From positions 4,280,501-4,344,500 of the forward strand of contig NZ_JADBEG010000001.1 in assembly GCF_014873755.1 (NCBI RefSeq): DNA of 64,000 nucleotides, in the 5' to 3' direction. The notes beneath the pieces were generated by a model, which made no database searches, was not told the DNA's origin, and worked only from the letters and a program-made list of their open reading frames with translations. Positions 1 through 10,095 of this stretch are shown here, piece after piece. Source of the stretch: Amycolatopsis lexingtonensis (GTDB lineage: Bacteria; Actinomycetota; Actinomycetes; Mycobacteriales; Pseudonocardiaceae). Each line of letters begins with the position of its first letter. Position 1 is the first letter of the stretch. The translations under genes and the position numbers were made by a program.

Positions 1-867
1 TGCTGGTTCTCCGCGCGGTCGTCGCTGACCCCGGGCGGCTCGTACGCCGTCCGGCACACGACGACCGAGACGCGCGGTTCGGTGGAGAAGCTGGAGTACC
101 GCCTGGACGTGACGACGCTGCACCGCGACGCCGCGGAGTCGTTGTCCTTGAACGACATCGGCCGCATCCGGCTGCGCACGCGGGCACCGCTGCTGTTCGA
201 CCCCTACCGCCGCAACCGCGCCACGGGCGGCTTCCTGCTGGTGGACGAGCACACCGGCGACACGGTCGCGGCGGGCATGATCACCGGCGCGGTCGCGTCC
301 CCGGTCGTCTGGCACACCGCGGCGGTCCGCCGCGAGGACCGCCCGACCCGCGGCGCGACGGTGTGGCTCACCGGCCTGTCGGCGTCGGGCAAGTCGTCGG
401 TGGCGGTCGAGCTGGAACGCCGCCTGGTCGCGGCCGGCCGGCCCGCGTACCTCCTCGACGGCGACAACCTCCGCCACGGCCTCAACGCCGGCCTGGGGTT
501 CAGCCCTTCGGATCGCGCCGAAAACGTGCGCCGGGTGGCGGAGGTGGCGCGCCTGTTCGCGGACGCGGGCGTGGTGGCGATCGCGTCCCTGATCAGCCCG
601 TACGCTTCGGACCGGGCTCGCGCGCGGGAGGTGCACGCGGACCTGCCGTTCGTGGAGGTCTTCGTGGACACGCCCCTGGAGGTGTGCGAGGCCCGGGACC
701 CGAAGGGCATGTACGCGAAGGCGCGCGCCGGGGAGATCAAGGGGTTCACCGGCATCGACGCGCCCTACGAGCGCCCGGAGTCCCCGGACCTGGTCCTGCA
801 CCCGGCCGACGGCGACCCGGCGACCATGGCCGCCGCCATCCAGGCCCTGCTGGACGACCTCGGCTAA
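1..867 (+). CDS. cysNC: Bifunctional CysN-CysC, sulfate adenylyltransferase/APS kinase (5' truncated)
   Basis: The frame is open from base 1, so the start lies outside the window. The first 110 or so codons are the end of the GTP-driven sulfate adenylyltransferase large subunit (CysN; EF-Tu-like barrel, with [14 protein letters not shown]). From about codon 120 an adenylylsulfate kinase (CysC) follows: P-loop GLSASGKSS at 373-399, then [16 protein letters not shown] and [17 protein letters not shown]. The fused enzyme makes APS from sulfate and ATP and phosphorylates it to PAPS in the cytoplasm, the entry to sulfate assimilation; a cysD partner is expected just upstream (inference). The stop overlaps the stop of the convergent methyltransferase gene by 4 bp. 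Confidence 0.93.
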   Translation, partial: CWFSARSSLTPGGSYAVRHTTTETRGSVEKLEYRLDVTTLHRDAAESLSLNDIGRIRLRTRAPLLFDPYRRNRATGGFLLVDEHTGDTVAAGMITGAVASPVVWHTAAVRREDRPTRGATVWLTGLSASGKSSVAVELERRLVAAGRPAYLLDGDNLRHGLNAGLGFSPSDRAENVRRVAEVARLFADAGVVAIASLISPYASDRARAREVHADLPFVEVFVDTPLEVCEARDPKGMYAKARAGEIKGFTGIDAPYERPESPDLVLHPADGDPATMAAAIQALLDDLG

Positions 868-1568
868 CCGGCTTCGAGCACGAAGAACAGGAAGCTCGGG
901 AAGGTGTCGAGGATCGGGAAGTCGTCCGGGAACAGCTCGCGCGCGGCCGCCGTGGGCCGCGGTTCGTGGACGACGGCGATCCGGAACCCCGCCGCGGTGA
1001 AGGCATCGGTCATCGCGTGCAGCGGCTTGTTCCAGAAGGTCATCCGCGCGATCCGGCCGTGCATCGGGAATTCGTCGGTCCAGGTGTAGTGCGCGAAGTA
1101 GTCGGGCCGGGGCCCTTCCTGGCGGTGCGTGAGGTTGACCATGAGCGGGTGGTTGACCGAGGCGATCAGGCGGCCGCCGGGCTTGAGCACCCGTTTCAGT
1201 TCACCCAGCGGAGGCGCCCAATCGCGCAGGTAGTGCAGCACGAGCGAGGCGGTGGCGAGGTCGAACTCATCGTCGGGGAAGGGCAGCGGCTCGGCGAGAT
1301 CGGCGACCCGCAGATCGGCGTCGTCGCCGAGCCGCTGCCGGGCGAGGTCGACCATGCCGGCGCTCTGGTCGAACCCGGACACCACGGCACCCCGGTCCCG
1401 TAAGGCGGCGAAGAGCGGGCCGGAGCCGCACCCGGCGTCGAGCACCCGCTGCCCGGCCACGTCCCCGGCCAGCGCCAGCGCGGCGGGCCGTTCGTAGTGG
1501 GCGTTCATGAGACTGGACTCGTTCTCGGCCGCGTAGGCCTCGGCGAAGCTGTCGTACTGGGCGGTCAT
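864..1568 (-). CDS. Class I SAM-dependent methyltransferase
   Basis: A 234-aa protein with the Rossmann-type SAM-binding motif [10 protein letters not shown] near residue 42, an acidic motif after the second strand, and [20 protein letters not shown], typical of the UbiE/Methyltransf_11 superfamily. It should transfer a methyl group from SAM to a small molecule, but nothing in the sequence identifies the substrate. The ATG at 1568 is preceded by a GAAGG-type ribosome site. It lies just downstream of the damaged response regulator gene with only 4 bp between them, so it may be cotranscribed with that two-component pair. It converges on cysNC. Confidence 0.85.
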   Translation of the reverse strand: MTAQYDSFAEAYAAENESSLMNAHYERPAALALAGDVAGQRVLDAGCGSGPLFAALRDRGAVVSGFDQSAGMVDLARQRLGDDADLRVADLAEPLPFPDDEFDLATASLVLHYLRDWAPPLGELKRVLKPGGRLIASVNHPLMVNLTHRQEGPRPDYFAHYTWTDEFPMHGRIARMTFWNKPLHAMTDAFTAAGFRIAVVHEPRPTAAARELFPDDFPILDTFPSFLFFVLEAG

Positions 1569-1572
1569 GCCT

Positions 1573-2218
1573 TCATCCTGCCGGAATCACGAAGCCCGAG
1601 TCGTAAGCCCGGATCACCGCCTGGGTCCGATCGCGGGCACCCAGCTTCGCGAGCACGTTGCCCACGTGGGTCTTCACCGTCTGGACGCCCAGGTACAACT
1701 GCCCCGCGATCTCCACATTGGACAGCCCGGCGGCCATCAGCCGCAGGACTTCTTGCTCCCGCTCGGTCAGGTGCACGCCCGCCAGCCCGTCCCCGGCCGG
1801 CGCGTGCCCGGCGGCCAGACGCCGGATCGCGGCGGGGAACAGCAGCGACTCCCCCGCCACCACGGTCCGGATCGCCGCCACGATCTCCTCCGGCCGGGCC
1901 CGCTTTGAGCAGGAACCCGCTGGCCCCGGCGCGCAAGGCGTCGTAGACGTAGTCGTCGTTCTCGAAGGTGGTCACCACGATCACCTTCGGCGGGTCCACA
2001 GTGGACATCAGGTGCGCGGTGGCGGCGATCCCGTCCACCGCGGGCATCCGCACGTCCATCAGCACGACGTCCGGCCGCAGCCGGGCGACGAGGCCGGGCA
2101 CCTCGGCGCCGTCGGTGGCCTCGCCGACCACGGAGAAGCCGTCTTCGCTGTCGACGATCGCCCGCAGCCCGGCCCGGATCAGCGGCTCGTCGTCGACCAG
2201 CAGCACGCCGACGCTCAC
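1573..2218 (-). pseudogene. NarL/LuxR-family response regulator, interrupted by a +1 frameshift
   Basis: The gene starts with GTG at 2218, overlapping the kinase stop as GTGA. The first frame encodes the receiver: VLLVDDEP, phospho-acceptor Asp about residue 55 in VVLMDVRMP, and GASGFLLK. The frame is lost at a TTT run (1904-1906 on the plus strand, AAA in the gene). A second frame then continues as KRARPEEIVAAIRTV and a full LuxR-type helix-turn-helix (LTEREQEVLRLMAAGLSNVE, then TVKTHVGNVLAKLGARDR) to 1573. Removing one A gives a single 214-aa protein (646 minus 1 bases divides by 3). It may be a real mutation or a sequencing indel. If real, the DNA-binding domain is not made with the receiver. 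Confidence 0.85.
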
Positions 2219-3438
2219 CGCCCGCTCCCCCACGGCACCCGCACCACGACCTCCCACCGCTCGTCCACCCGTCCCGCCGACAGCTCGCCCCCGAGCACCG
2301 CCGCCCGCTCGGCCATCCCGCGAACCCCCCGGCCGCCACCAGCCCGGCCGGACCCGGGCGAAAGCGGGTTCGTCACCCGGGCCACCAGCTCCTGCCCCGC
2401 GACCGACACGACCACCGCCACCGGGACCCTACCGGCGTGCCGCACCGCGTTGGTCAGGCATTCCTGCAGGATCCGGTACACCTCCCGGGACACCACCGCC
2501 GGCACCGCGGCCAGGTCACCGTCGAGCGAGGCCGTCACCGGGGTGCCCGCCAGCCGGGTCGTCTCCAGCAGCGTCGGCAGCTCGGTCAGCGCCGGCCGCG
2601 GGGTGCGGGCCGCCGCCTCTTCGCGCAGCAGGCCGAGTACGTGGTCGAGGTCGTCGAGCGCCGTGCGGGCCGAGTCCTCGATCGCGCCCAGCGCGCGCTC
2701 GGTGAAGGCCGGGTCGGTGCGCAGCGTCCGCCGGGCCGCGCCCGCCTGAAGGGTGACGACGCTCAGCGCGTGCCCCACCGAGTCGTGCAACTCCCTGGCC
2801 AGGCGGTTGCGCTCGGCGAGCTGCTCGGTCCGCCGCTCCAGCCGGGCGATGCGGTCGGCCGCGCTCATCCCGAGCAGCCCCGTCGCGGCCCGGCGCAGCA
2901 GGCCGCCGGTCGCCCAGACCGCGTACACCAGCAGCACCCCGCCCAGCACGAACACCGCGGGCAGCCACGCCGACGCCCAGCCCACCGGTACCGAGATCCC
3001 GCCCTCGGTGGTCTCGACCAGCCGTCCGGTGAACACCGCGCTCACCGACAGCCCGATCGCCACCGGCGCGAGCAGGCTGAAGAAGCTGACGACGAACCCG
3101 GCCACGACGTGCAGCACGAACATCCCCGCGGCCTGCCGCCGGCCGCGCCGGGTGTGCGGTTTCGCCGGGGCATCCGGCACCGGGTCGTCCAGCAGCTCGC
3201 GGACGGCGGTGGATTCGAGCACGTGCACCGCGGGCAGGAACGCCGTGCCGGCCAGCACGAGCAGCGTCAGCCCGCCGCCGAGCACGGTCGCCCGCTCCAT
3301 CGTCGTGACGAAGGGCAGCACCGACGGCACGGCGACCGCGGAGAACAGCAGGTAGGGCACGCTGATCGCGCCGCCGAGCACGAGGTAGACCCACCGGCGG
3401 TAGGTCGCCTTGGCCGTCAGGGGGCGGAGGACGCGCAC
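2215..3438 (-). CDS. Sensor histidine kinase (HisKA_3 type)
   Basis: A 407-aa membrane kinase. The N-terminal 190 residues hold about five or six hydrophobic segments (for example WVYLVLGGAISVPYLLFSAV and LTLLVLAGTAFLPAV) with no large extracellular sensor domain. A dimerisation/phospho-acceptor motif RELHDSVGHALS (His near residue 218) follows, and then a HATPase domain with ILQECLTNAVRHA and GRGVRGMAERAAVLGG. This is the NarX/DesK-like class that pairs with NarL-type regulators. Its stop overlaps the GTG of the adjacent response regulator, so the two form one operon; the partner is frameshifted. The signal sensed cannot be told from sequence. Confidence 0.92.
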   Translation of the reverse strand: MRVLRPLTAKATYRRWVYLVLGGAISVPYLLFSAVAVPSVLPFVTTMERATVLGGGLTLLVLAGTAFLPAVHVLESTAVRELLDDPVPDAPAKPHTRRGRRQAAGMFVLHVVAGFVVSFFSLLAPVAIGLSVSAVFTGRLVETTEGGISVPVGWASAWLPAVFVLGGVLLVYAVWATGGLLRRAATGLLGMSAADRIARLERRTEQLAERNRLARELHDSVGHALSVVTLQAGAARRTLRTDPAFTERALGAIEDSARTALDDLDHVLGLLREEAAARTPRPALTELPTLLETTRLAGTPVTASLDGDLAAVPAVVSREVYRILQECLTNAVRHAGRVPVAVVVSVAGQELVARVTNPLSPGSGRAGGGRGVRGMAERAAVLGGELSAGRVDERWEVVVRVPWGSGR

Positions 3439-3492
3439 CGGCCGATCTTCGCAGCCGGAAGCAGCGCGCGCCTCCCCCTTGAGATGGACGCG

Positions 3493-4023
3493 CTAGCGGA
3501 CCGAAACCCGGGTCTCGGTCCGCGCCGCCGCGAAGCCGTTCACCCACAGGGACTGGACCTTCGCGGCCTCGGTCGCGTCCGGGTTCGCGTTCTTGCACGC
3601 CGTGCCCGGGCCGTGGCCGGACATCAGCTCGGTGCACGGGCCGCTGTAGTGGTCGGGCAGGCCGAGGTTGTGGCCGAGCTCGTGCGCGGCGATCCGGGTC
3701 GGGTCGTAGCCCTCGGCGACCTGGCTGGTGTCGAGGTAGATGTCGCCGCGGCCGTGGCCGTTCGTGTTCGTGTACGAGCCGCCGCTGTGGGTCTCGTGGA
3801 ACGAGATCGTCGCGCTCGTGTTCCGCTTGACCAGCTTCACGTCGGTGACGGCGGCGTTCCAGTTGGCCGCGCCCTGGTCGATCTGGGCGAGGTAGTCCGG
3901 CGCGCCCGAGGAGCTGTAGTACAGCGTCGTGACGGTGGCCGCCGAAGCTTCGGGAGCGAAGCCGAGGGCCAGCGGGGCCACCAGCGCCAGGGCCGCGACC
4001 CGGGCGATCACGCGTGCGTCCAT
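3493..4023 (-). CDS. Secreted snapalysin-family (M7) zinc metalloprotease
   Basis: A 176-aa precursor. The start at 4023 (MDARVIARVAALAL) is chosen over an in-frame ATG at 4053 because AAGGAG lies at the right distance from it. A classical signal peptide ends near APEASA-AT. The mature part has HELGHNLGLPDHYSG, the extended zinc-binding motif HExxHxxGxxD of small neutral proteases of the snapalysin family, followed by CTELMSG with the Met-turn. Two Cys residues in the C-terminal part (CTELMSG and TACKNANP) could form a disulfide. Expected role: extracellular proteolysis. It is divergent from the UbiB-like kinase gene. Confidence 0.93.
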   Translation of the reverse strand: MDARVIARVAALALVAPLALGFAPEASAATVTTLYYSSSGAPDYLAQIDQGAANWNAAVTDVKLVKRNTSATISFHETHSGGSYTNTNGHGRGDIYLDTSQVAEGYDPTRIAAHELGHNLGLPDHYSGPCTELMSGHGPGTACKNANPDATEAAKVQSLWVNGFAAARTETRVSVR

Positions 4024-4192
4024 CGTGTCTCCTTCGTCCGATTCAGAGAACACTTCACCGTGGTTCGAGCGATCAGGTTAGAAGTCCACCAACCGCGGCG
4101 GCCACGGCCGAAAGTAGTTCCCTCGCGGGAGGGAGCCGGGTCCCGCCGCCGCGTGAGCCGCCCGGGCCCGCCGCCGTGGTCTGCTCTCCGGC

Positions 4193-6112
4193 GTGGACAT
4201 CCTGCTGGGCCTGCTGACCCTCCCTCTGTACGCACTGGTGCTGTGGCCGCTCGTGGTGGCGTCGCGGCGGGTGCTCGGCGTCCGGATCGGCGCCGTGCGG
4301 GCGTTGTGCGGCGCCGGCTTCGGCTGGCTCGTCGCGGGCGGAATCGCCCAGGCGTTCCCGGTTTCCCTGCTGCGCAACGGCGGCGCGGCGCTCGGCCTGC
4401 TGATCCCGTTGGCGGGCAGCGCTTTCCTCGCGACGCTGATCTTCCTCCTCGTCGCCGAGATGGCCCTGCCGGACGGGCTCCGGCTGCGCGCGCTGGGCGC
4501 CAAGATCACGCGCGCCCGGCGGTACTCGCAGATCAGCCGGATCGCCCTCAAGCACGGGCTCGGCCGCTACCTCACGGGCCGCCGCGACCCCGACCTCGCA
4601 CCGGGACGGCACGCCAAGCTCGCCCGGTCCCTGCGCCAGGCGCTCGAGGAGGGCGGCGTGACGTTCGTGAAGCTCGGCCAGCTGCTCTCGACCCGCGCGG
4701 ACCTGCTGCCACCGGTGTTCGTCGACGAGCTCGCGAAGCTGCAGGACAGGGTCGCGCCCGCCCGCGCCGACGCGGTGTGGGCCGTGCTGACCGCCGAACT
4801 CGGCGGCTCGCCCGACGAGATCTTCGCCGAGTTCGACCCCGAGCCGCTCGCGGCCGCGTCGGTCGCGCAGGTCTACCGGGCGAAGCTGCGCGGGGGCGAG
4901 GACGTCGTCGTGAAGGTCCAGCGCCCGGGCGTGCGGGAGCAGGCCGAGCGCGACATCGACATCGTCCGGCGCGTCGCCGCGGCCCTCGAGGAACGCGCGG
5001 ACTGGGCGCGCTCGCTCGGCGTCACCGACCTGGCCGACGGCTTCGCTGAGGCACTGTCCGAGGAGCTCGACTTCACCATCGAGGCCCGCAACATCGCCGC
5101 CGTGGCCGCCACTTCCCACCCCGACGTCGTGCTGCCGACCGTCCACAAAGCACTGTCCACGGAGCGCGTCCTGGTGATGTCCCGGCTGGCGGGCAAGCCA
5201 CTGGAGCAGGCGCCGGCGGCCGACCGCGCGCGGCTGGCGCGGTCCCTGCTGCGGTGCCTGCTCGACCAGGTGCTGCTCGGCGGCGTCTTCCACGCCGACC
5301 CGCACCCGGGCAACCTCATGCTGCTGCCCGGCGGCCGCCTGGGCCTGCTCGACTTCGGCTCGGTCGGCCGCCTCGACGCGGGCCTGCGCGGCGGCCTGCA
5401 GAACCTGGTGCTGGCCCTGGACCGCGGCGACCCGGCGGCCCTGCGCGACGGGCTGCTGGAGATCGTCGACCGCACCGGCGACCTCGACGAGCAGCGCCTC
5501 GAACGCGCTCTCGGCGCCCTGGTCGCCCGCCACTTCGGCCCCGGCCGCGGCCCCGGCATCGACCTCTTCACCGGGCTGTTCCGGGTGGTCGCGGACTTCC
5601 GGCTGAGCGTGCCGCCCCCGGTGGCCGCGGTGTTCCGCGCGCTGGCGACGGTGGAGGGCACGCTCGCCGCCCTCGACCCCGGCTTCGACGTCATGGCCGA
5701 GTCCCGCGCGTTCGCCGCCGAGCAGGTCGGCGCGGGCCTGCGCCACACCGCGGCCAACGAGGTGGCGGCCCTGCTCCCGGTGCTGCGCCGCCTTCCCCGC
5801 CGCATCGACCGCATCGGCGCGGCCCTGGAGGAGGGCCGGCTGTCGGTGAACGTCCGCCTGTTCTCGGACGAGCGCGACCGGGACGTGGTGACGGGGCTGG
5901 TCCACGAGGTCCTGCTGGCGTTCGTGGGCGCGGCGACCGGCTTGATGGCGGTGCTCCTGCTGGGCAGCACGGGCGGCCCGCGGATCCTGCCGGACCTGAC
6001 GCTGCACCAGGTGTTCGGCTACAACCTGCTGGTAATCAGCGCACTGGTGGGCCTGCGGCTGCTCTTCGTCGTCTTCCGGCGCTCCGGACGGCGGCCACGA
6101 TCAGCCCGCTGA
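4193..6112 (+). CDS. ABC1/AarF/UbiB-family atypical kinase, membrane anchored
   Basis: A 639-aa protein starting at GTG 4193. About 100 residues with two or three hydrophobic segments come first, then the UbiB-like kinase core: FVKLGQLLSTRADLLP (the family KxGQ motif), the Ala-rich nucleotide loop LAAASVAQVY, VVVKVQRPG with the catalytic Lys, HADPHPGNL, and LLDFGSVG (metal-binding DFG). Two more transmembrane helices end the protein (LLAFVGAATGLMAVLLLG and VFGYNLLVISALVGLRLLF). Family members act as ATPases supporting ubiquinone or other isoprenoid-lipid processes. Actinobacteria use menaquinone, so the role here is open. The last 77 bp overlap, tail to tail, the convergent signal-peptidase-like gene. 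Confidence 0.9.
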   Translation: MDILLGLLTLPLYALVLWPLVVASRRVLGVRIGAVRALCGAGFGWLVAGGIAQAFPVSLLRNGGAALGLLIPLAGSAFLATLIFLLVAEMALPDGLRLRALGAKITRARRYSQISRIALKHGLGRYLTGRRDPDLAPGRHAKLARSLRQALEEGGVTFVKLGQLLSTRADLLPPVFVDELAKLQDRVAPARADAVWAVLTAELGGSPDEIFAEFDPEPLAAASVAQVYRAKLRGGEDVVVKVQRPGVREQAERDIDIVRRVAAALEERADWARSLGVTDLADGFAEALSEELDFTIEARNIAAVAATSHPDVVLPTVHKALSTERVLVMSRLAGKPLEQAPAADRARLARSLLRCLLDQVLLGGVFHADPHPGNLMLLPGGRLGLLDFGSVGRLDAGLRGGLQNLVLALDRGDPAALRDGLLEIVDRTGDLDEQRLERALGALVARHFGPGRGPGIDLFTGLFRVVADFRLSVPPPVAAVFRALATVEGTLAALDPGFDVMAESRAFAAEQVGAGLRHTAANEVAALLPVLRRLPRRIDRIGAALEEGRLSVNVRLFSDERDRDVVTGLVHEVLLAFVGAATGLMAVLLLGSTGGPRILPDLTLHQVFGYNLLVISALVGLRLLFVVFRRSGRRPRSAR

Positions 6113-6731
6113 GCCCGGCCGCGGACAGTGCCGCCCCGCCGAGGATCCACCACCGCAACCCGGTCAGGGTTTCGTCGGCGTACGGGGTTCCCGGCAGGCC
6201 CGCGTCGGTGAACGCGGTCGTGGGGGCCAGCGGTGCCGGGTGCAGCACCGACCCGGTGCCGACCACGAAGCCGGTGACTGCGGACAGCGGGACGACCCCG
6301 AGGAGGCGCGAATCGCGGGCCCGGCCCCGCTCGTCCCCGAGCACGAACACCGTGCCCTCGTGCATGCGCGTGAGGTACGGCGTGGTGGCGGCCGGATCGT
6401 GCGCGTACTCGTCCTGGCTGAGGTAGGTCTCGGTGATCGGCTCGCCGTCGACCGACAACCGCCCGCCGGTGCAGCACGCGACGACGTCCCCGGCGACCGC
6501 GACGACCCGCAGCGCCGAGGGCCCGGCGGAATCCGGGTGGGCGAACGCGCCGCGGTCGAACAGGACCAGGTCCCCGCGGTAGACCTCCTCGCCGTGCCGG
6601 ACGCGCACGACGGCCGAATCCCCCGGCTTCACGGTGGGGCTCATCGCCACCCCCGGCACCCGGTAGGCCCGGTAGTCGCCGAAATCCGTGCCCAGGCCGT
6701 ACCCGGTGACCCCGAACCCGAGCAGCAGCAC
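6036..6731 (-). CDS. S26 signal-peptidase-like protein without the Ser/Lys catalytic dyad
   Basis: The fold is that of type I signal peptidase: box B region VPGVAMSPTVKPGD, box D-like ALRVVAVAGDVV, box E-like VFVLGDERGRARDSRLLGVV, then a C-terminal membrane helix LRWWILGGAALSAAGLSGLI. However, the residue before Met, normally the Ser nucleophile, is Ala, and the position of the general-base Lys (before RVV) is Leu, so ordinary peptidase activity looks unlikely. The first in-frame start (GTG 6731) cuts into a membrane helix. Deleting one A from an AAA run (6786-6788) joins the frame to a GTG at 6795 and gives KRRRISPVLVGWIVVLLLGF, a better N-terminus of a 252-aa protein. Confidence 0.7.
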   Translation of the reverse strand: MLLLGFGVTGYGLGTDFGDYRAYRVPGVAMSPTVKPGDSAVVRVRHGEEVYRGDLVLFDRGAFAHPDSAGPSALRVVAVAGDVVACCTGGRLSVDGEPITETYLSQDEYAHDPAATTPYLTRMHEGTVFVLGDERGRARDSRLLGVVPLSAVTGFVVGTGSVLHPAPLAPTTAFTDAGLPGTPYADETLTGLRWWILGGAALSAAGLSGLIVAAVRSAGRRRRAAAGPPVR

Positions 6732-6824
6732 GACGATCCACCCGACGAGGACCGGGGATATCCGGCGGCGCTTCGGCGGCGCGAGTTTCGGTCACGGTGA
6801 TCTATCGAGCCCTGAGGTGCGCCG

Positions 6825-7157
6825 TTACCCCGTCCGCGGCGCGTACATGATCACCGCGACCCCGGCCAGGCACAGCAGCGCCCCGATCACGTCGAACCGG
6901 TCCGGCCGGTAACCGTCCGCCACCATGCCCCACGCCAGCGATCCCGCCACGAACACCCCGCCGTAGGCGGCGAGGATCCGGCCGAAGTGGGCGTCCGGCT
7001 GGAGGGTCGCCACGAAGCCGTACGCACCCAAGGCGAGCAGGCCGCCGCCGATCCACAGCCAGCCCCTGTTTTCGCGGACGCCCTGCCAGATCAGCCAGGC
7101 GCCGCCGATCTCGCACACCGCCGCCGCGAGGAACAGGAAGATCGAGCGCAGGACCAC
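6825..7157 (-). CDS. YnfA/UPF0060 family small membrane protein
   Basis: A 110-aa protein with four hydrophobic helices and the family's typical features: an N-terminal [20 protein letters not shown], the central [19 protein letters not shown], then [20 protein letters not shown] and a final [19 protein letters not shown]. The family is related to small multidrug-resistance-like transporters, but substrates are not established. The start is GTG 7157, directly preceded by TAGTAT and a 6-nt spacer, which suggests a leaderless transcript. It is divergent from the DUF4184 gene with 17 bp between start codons. Confidence 0.92.
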   Translation of the reverse strand: MVLRSIFLFLAAAVCEIGGAWLIWQGVRENRGWLWIGGGLLALGAYGFVATLQPDAHFGRILAAYGGVFVAGSLAWGMVADGYRPDRFDVIGALLCLAGVAVIMYAPRTG

Positions 7158-7174
7158 CCCGGGATACTAACCGC
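7158..7174. promoter_or_regulatory. Shared back-to-back -10 elements for two leaderless divergent genes
   Basis: The whole intergenic space is 17 bp. On the minus strand TAGTAT (7169-7164) is followed by 6 nt and GTG 7157. On the plus strand GATACT (7163-7168) is followed by 6 nt and GTG 7175. The two hexamers occupy nearly the same bases, so the two promoters would compete for one polymerase-binding site and both mRNAs would lack a 5' leader. Confidence 0.55.
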
Positions 7175-7930
7175 GTGCCGTTCACGCTGAGTCATCCCGC
7201 CGCCGTGCTGCCGCTGGCGCGGCGGCCGCTGGTGGGGTCCGCGCTCGTCGCCGGGTCGGTCGCGCCGGACGTCTTCTGGTTCGTGCCGCGGCTACCCGGG
7301 ATCGGGCTGACCAGGACCCACGAGTTCGCCTCGGTGCTCTGGCTCGACCCGCTCCTCGCCCTGGCGATCCTGGCCCTGTTCCAGCTGCTGCTGAAGCGGC
7401 CGCTGCTGGCCCTGGCCCCGAGTCGGCTGGCCGAACGGCTCCCCCGCCACTTCAGCTGGAAGCGGCCGTGGTGGATCGCCCTCTCGCTGGTGCTCGGCGC
7501 CGCCACGCACGTCGGGTGGGACGCCTTCACCCACGAGAGCGGCGGGCTGCCGTTCCTGCGGATCCCGCTCGTCACCGGCGTCGACGTCGGGCGGCTGATC
7601 CAGCTCGTCAGCACGATCGCCGGGGCCGCGGTCCTCGCCTGGTGGCTGCGGAACTGGTACCGCACCGCGCCCACCCGGCCGACGCCGGAAGCCATCCGGC
7701 ACCGCAAGCACGTGCTGGCGTTCCTGGCCGCCGGCGCGCTCACCGGCATGGCCGCCGAACTACTGCCGTTCCTGGCCCACCACGACCCGATGACCCGCGC
7801 GGGTGTGGTCGGCAACGCGACCTACCTGCTGGTCACCGGCTCGTGCAGTGGGTTCCTCACCGCGCTCGTCCTCTACGCGCTCGCCTGGCACGCCCGGAAA
7901 AGCCGTGAAGCAGACGAGATCAGACGGTGA
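7175..7930 (+). CDS. DUF4184 family integral membrane protein
   Basis: A 251-aa protein opening with MPFTLSHPAAVLPL, the hallmark N-terminus of the DUF4184 family, and PDVFWFVPRL shortly after. About six hydrophobic segments are visible, including a metal-hydrolase-like cluster THVGWDAFTHESGG between helices, conserved in this family and reminiscent of membrane-bound metal-dependent hydrolases (YdjM-like). The function is unknown. The start GTG 7175 has no ribosome site, in line with a leaderless message. The C-terminus overlaps the convergent sufT gene by 11 bp. Confidence 0.88.
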   Translation: MPFTLSHPAAVLPLARRPLVGSALVAGSVAPDVFWFVPRLPGIGLTRTHEFASVLWLDPLLALAILALFQLLLKRPLLALAPSRLAERLPRHFSWKRPWWIALSLVLGAATHVGWDAFTHESGGLPFLRIPLVTGVDVGRLIQLVSTIAGAAVLAWWLRNWYRTAPTRPTPEAIRHRKHVLAFLAAGALTGMAAELLPFLAHHDPMTRAGVVGNATYLLVTGSCSGFLTALVLYALAWHARKSREADEIRR

Positions 7931-8317
7931 AGCCGAGGGCGCGCAGCTGCTCGCGGCCGTCCTCGGTGATCTTCTCCGGGCCCCACGGCGGCATCCAGAC
8001 CCAGTTGATCCGGAAGTCCTTGACCAGCCCGCCGCTGGTCAGCGCGGCCGACGTCTGGTCCTCGATGACGTCGGTCAGCGGGCAGGCCGCGGACGTCAGC
8101 GTCATGTCGATGGTGGCCGTGTTGTCCGGCTCGACGCGGATGTCGTAGACCAGGCCCAGGTCGACGACGTTGATGCCGAGCTCCGGGTCGACGACGTCGC
8201 GCATGGCTTCCTCGACGTCCTCGAGCTTGGCGAGGTCGAGGTCCTGCGTCGCGGTGGTCTCGGCGTCGAGGTCGGCGGCGGTCCGGCCCTCGCGAGCGTC
8301 GGTGGCGGTGTCTTCGG

Positions 8318-8321
<4 letters not shown>
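7920..8321 (-). CDS. sufT: SufT-type (MIP18/DUF59) Fe-S assembly factor
   Basis: A 133-aa protein, the last gene of the suf operon. After a variable acidic N-terminus of 30 residues comes the MIP18/DUF59 core: EAMRDVVDPELGINVVDLGL, then TLTSAACPLTDVIEDQ with the conserved Cys, and a C-terminal INWVWMPPWGPEKITEDGR. Such proteins help mature Fe-S proteins or deliver clusters. The start ATG overlaps the stop of sufU by 4 bp, which indicates translational coupling. Position and sequence match the last suf gene (about Rv1466) of mycobacteria. Confidence 0.93.

Positions 8322-10095
<1,774 letters not shown>

Noticed and set aside
1573..2218. Programmed ribosomal frameshift in the response regulator
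   Set aside because: The site is a plain CTC-AAA-GCG without a slippery heptamer or evident downstream structure, and the same one-base pattern recurs in unrelated genes; error or mutation is simpler.
2437..5049. Very long plus-strand frame across the kinase, protease and UbiB region
   Set aside because: Arg/Gly/Pro-rich shadow of three well-supported genes.
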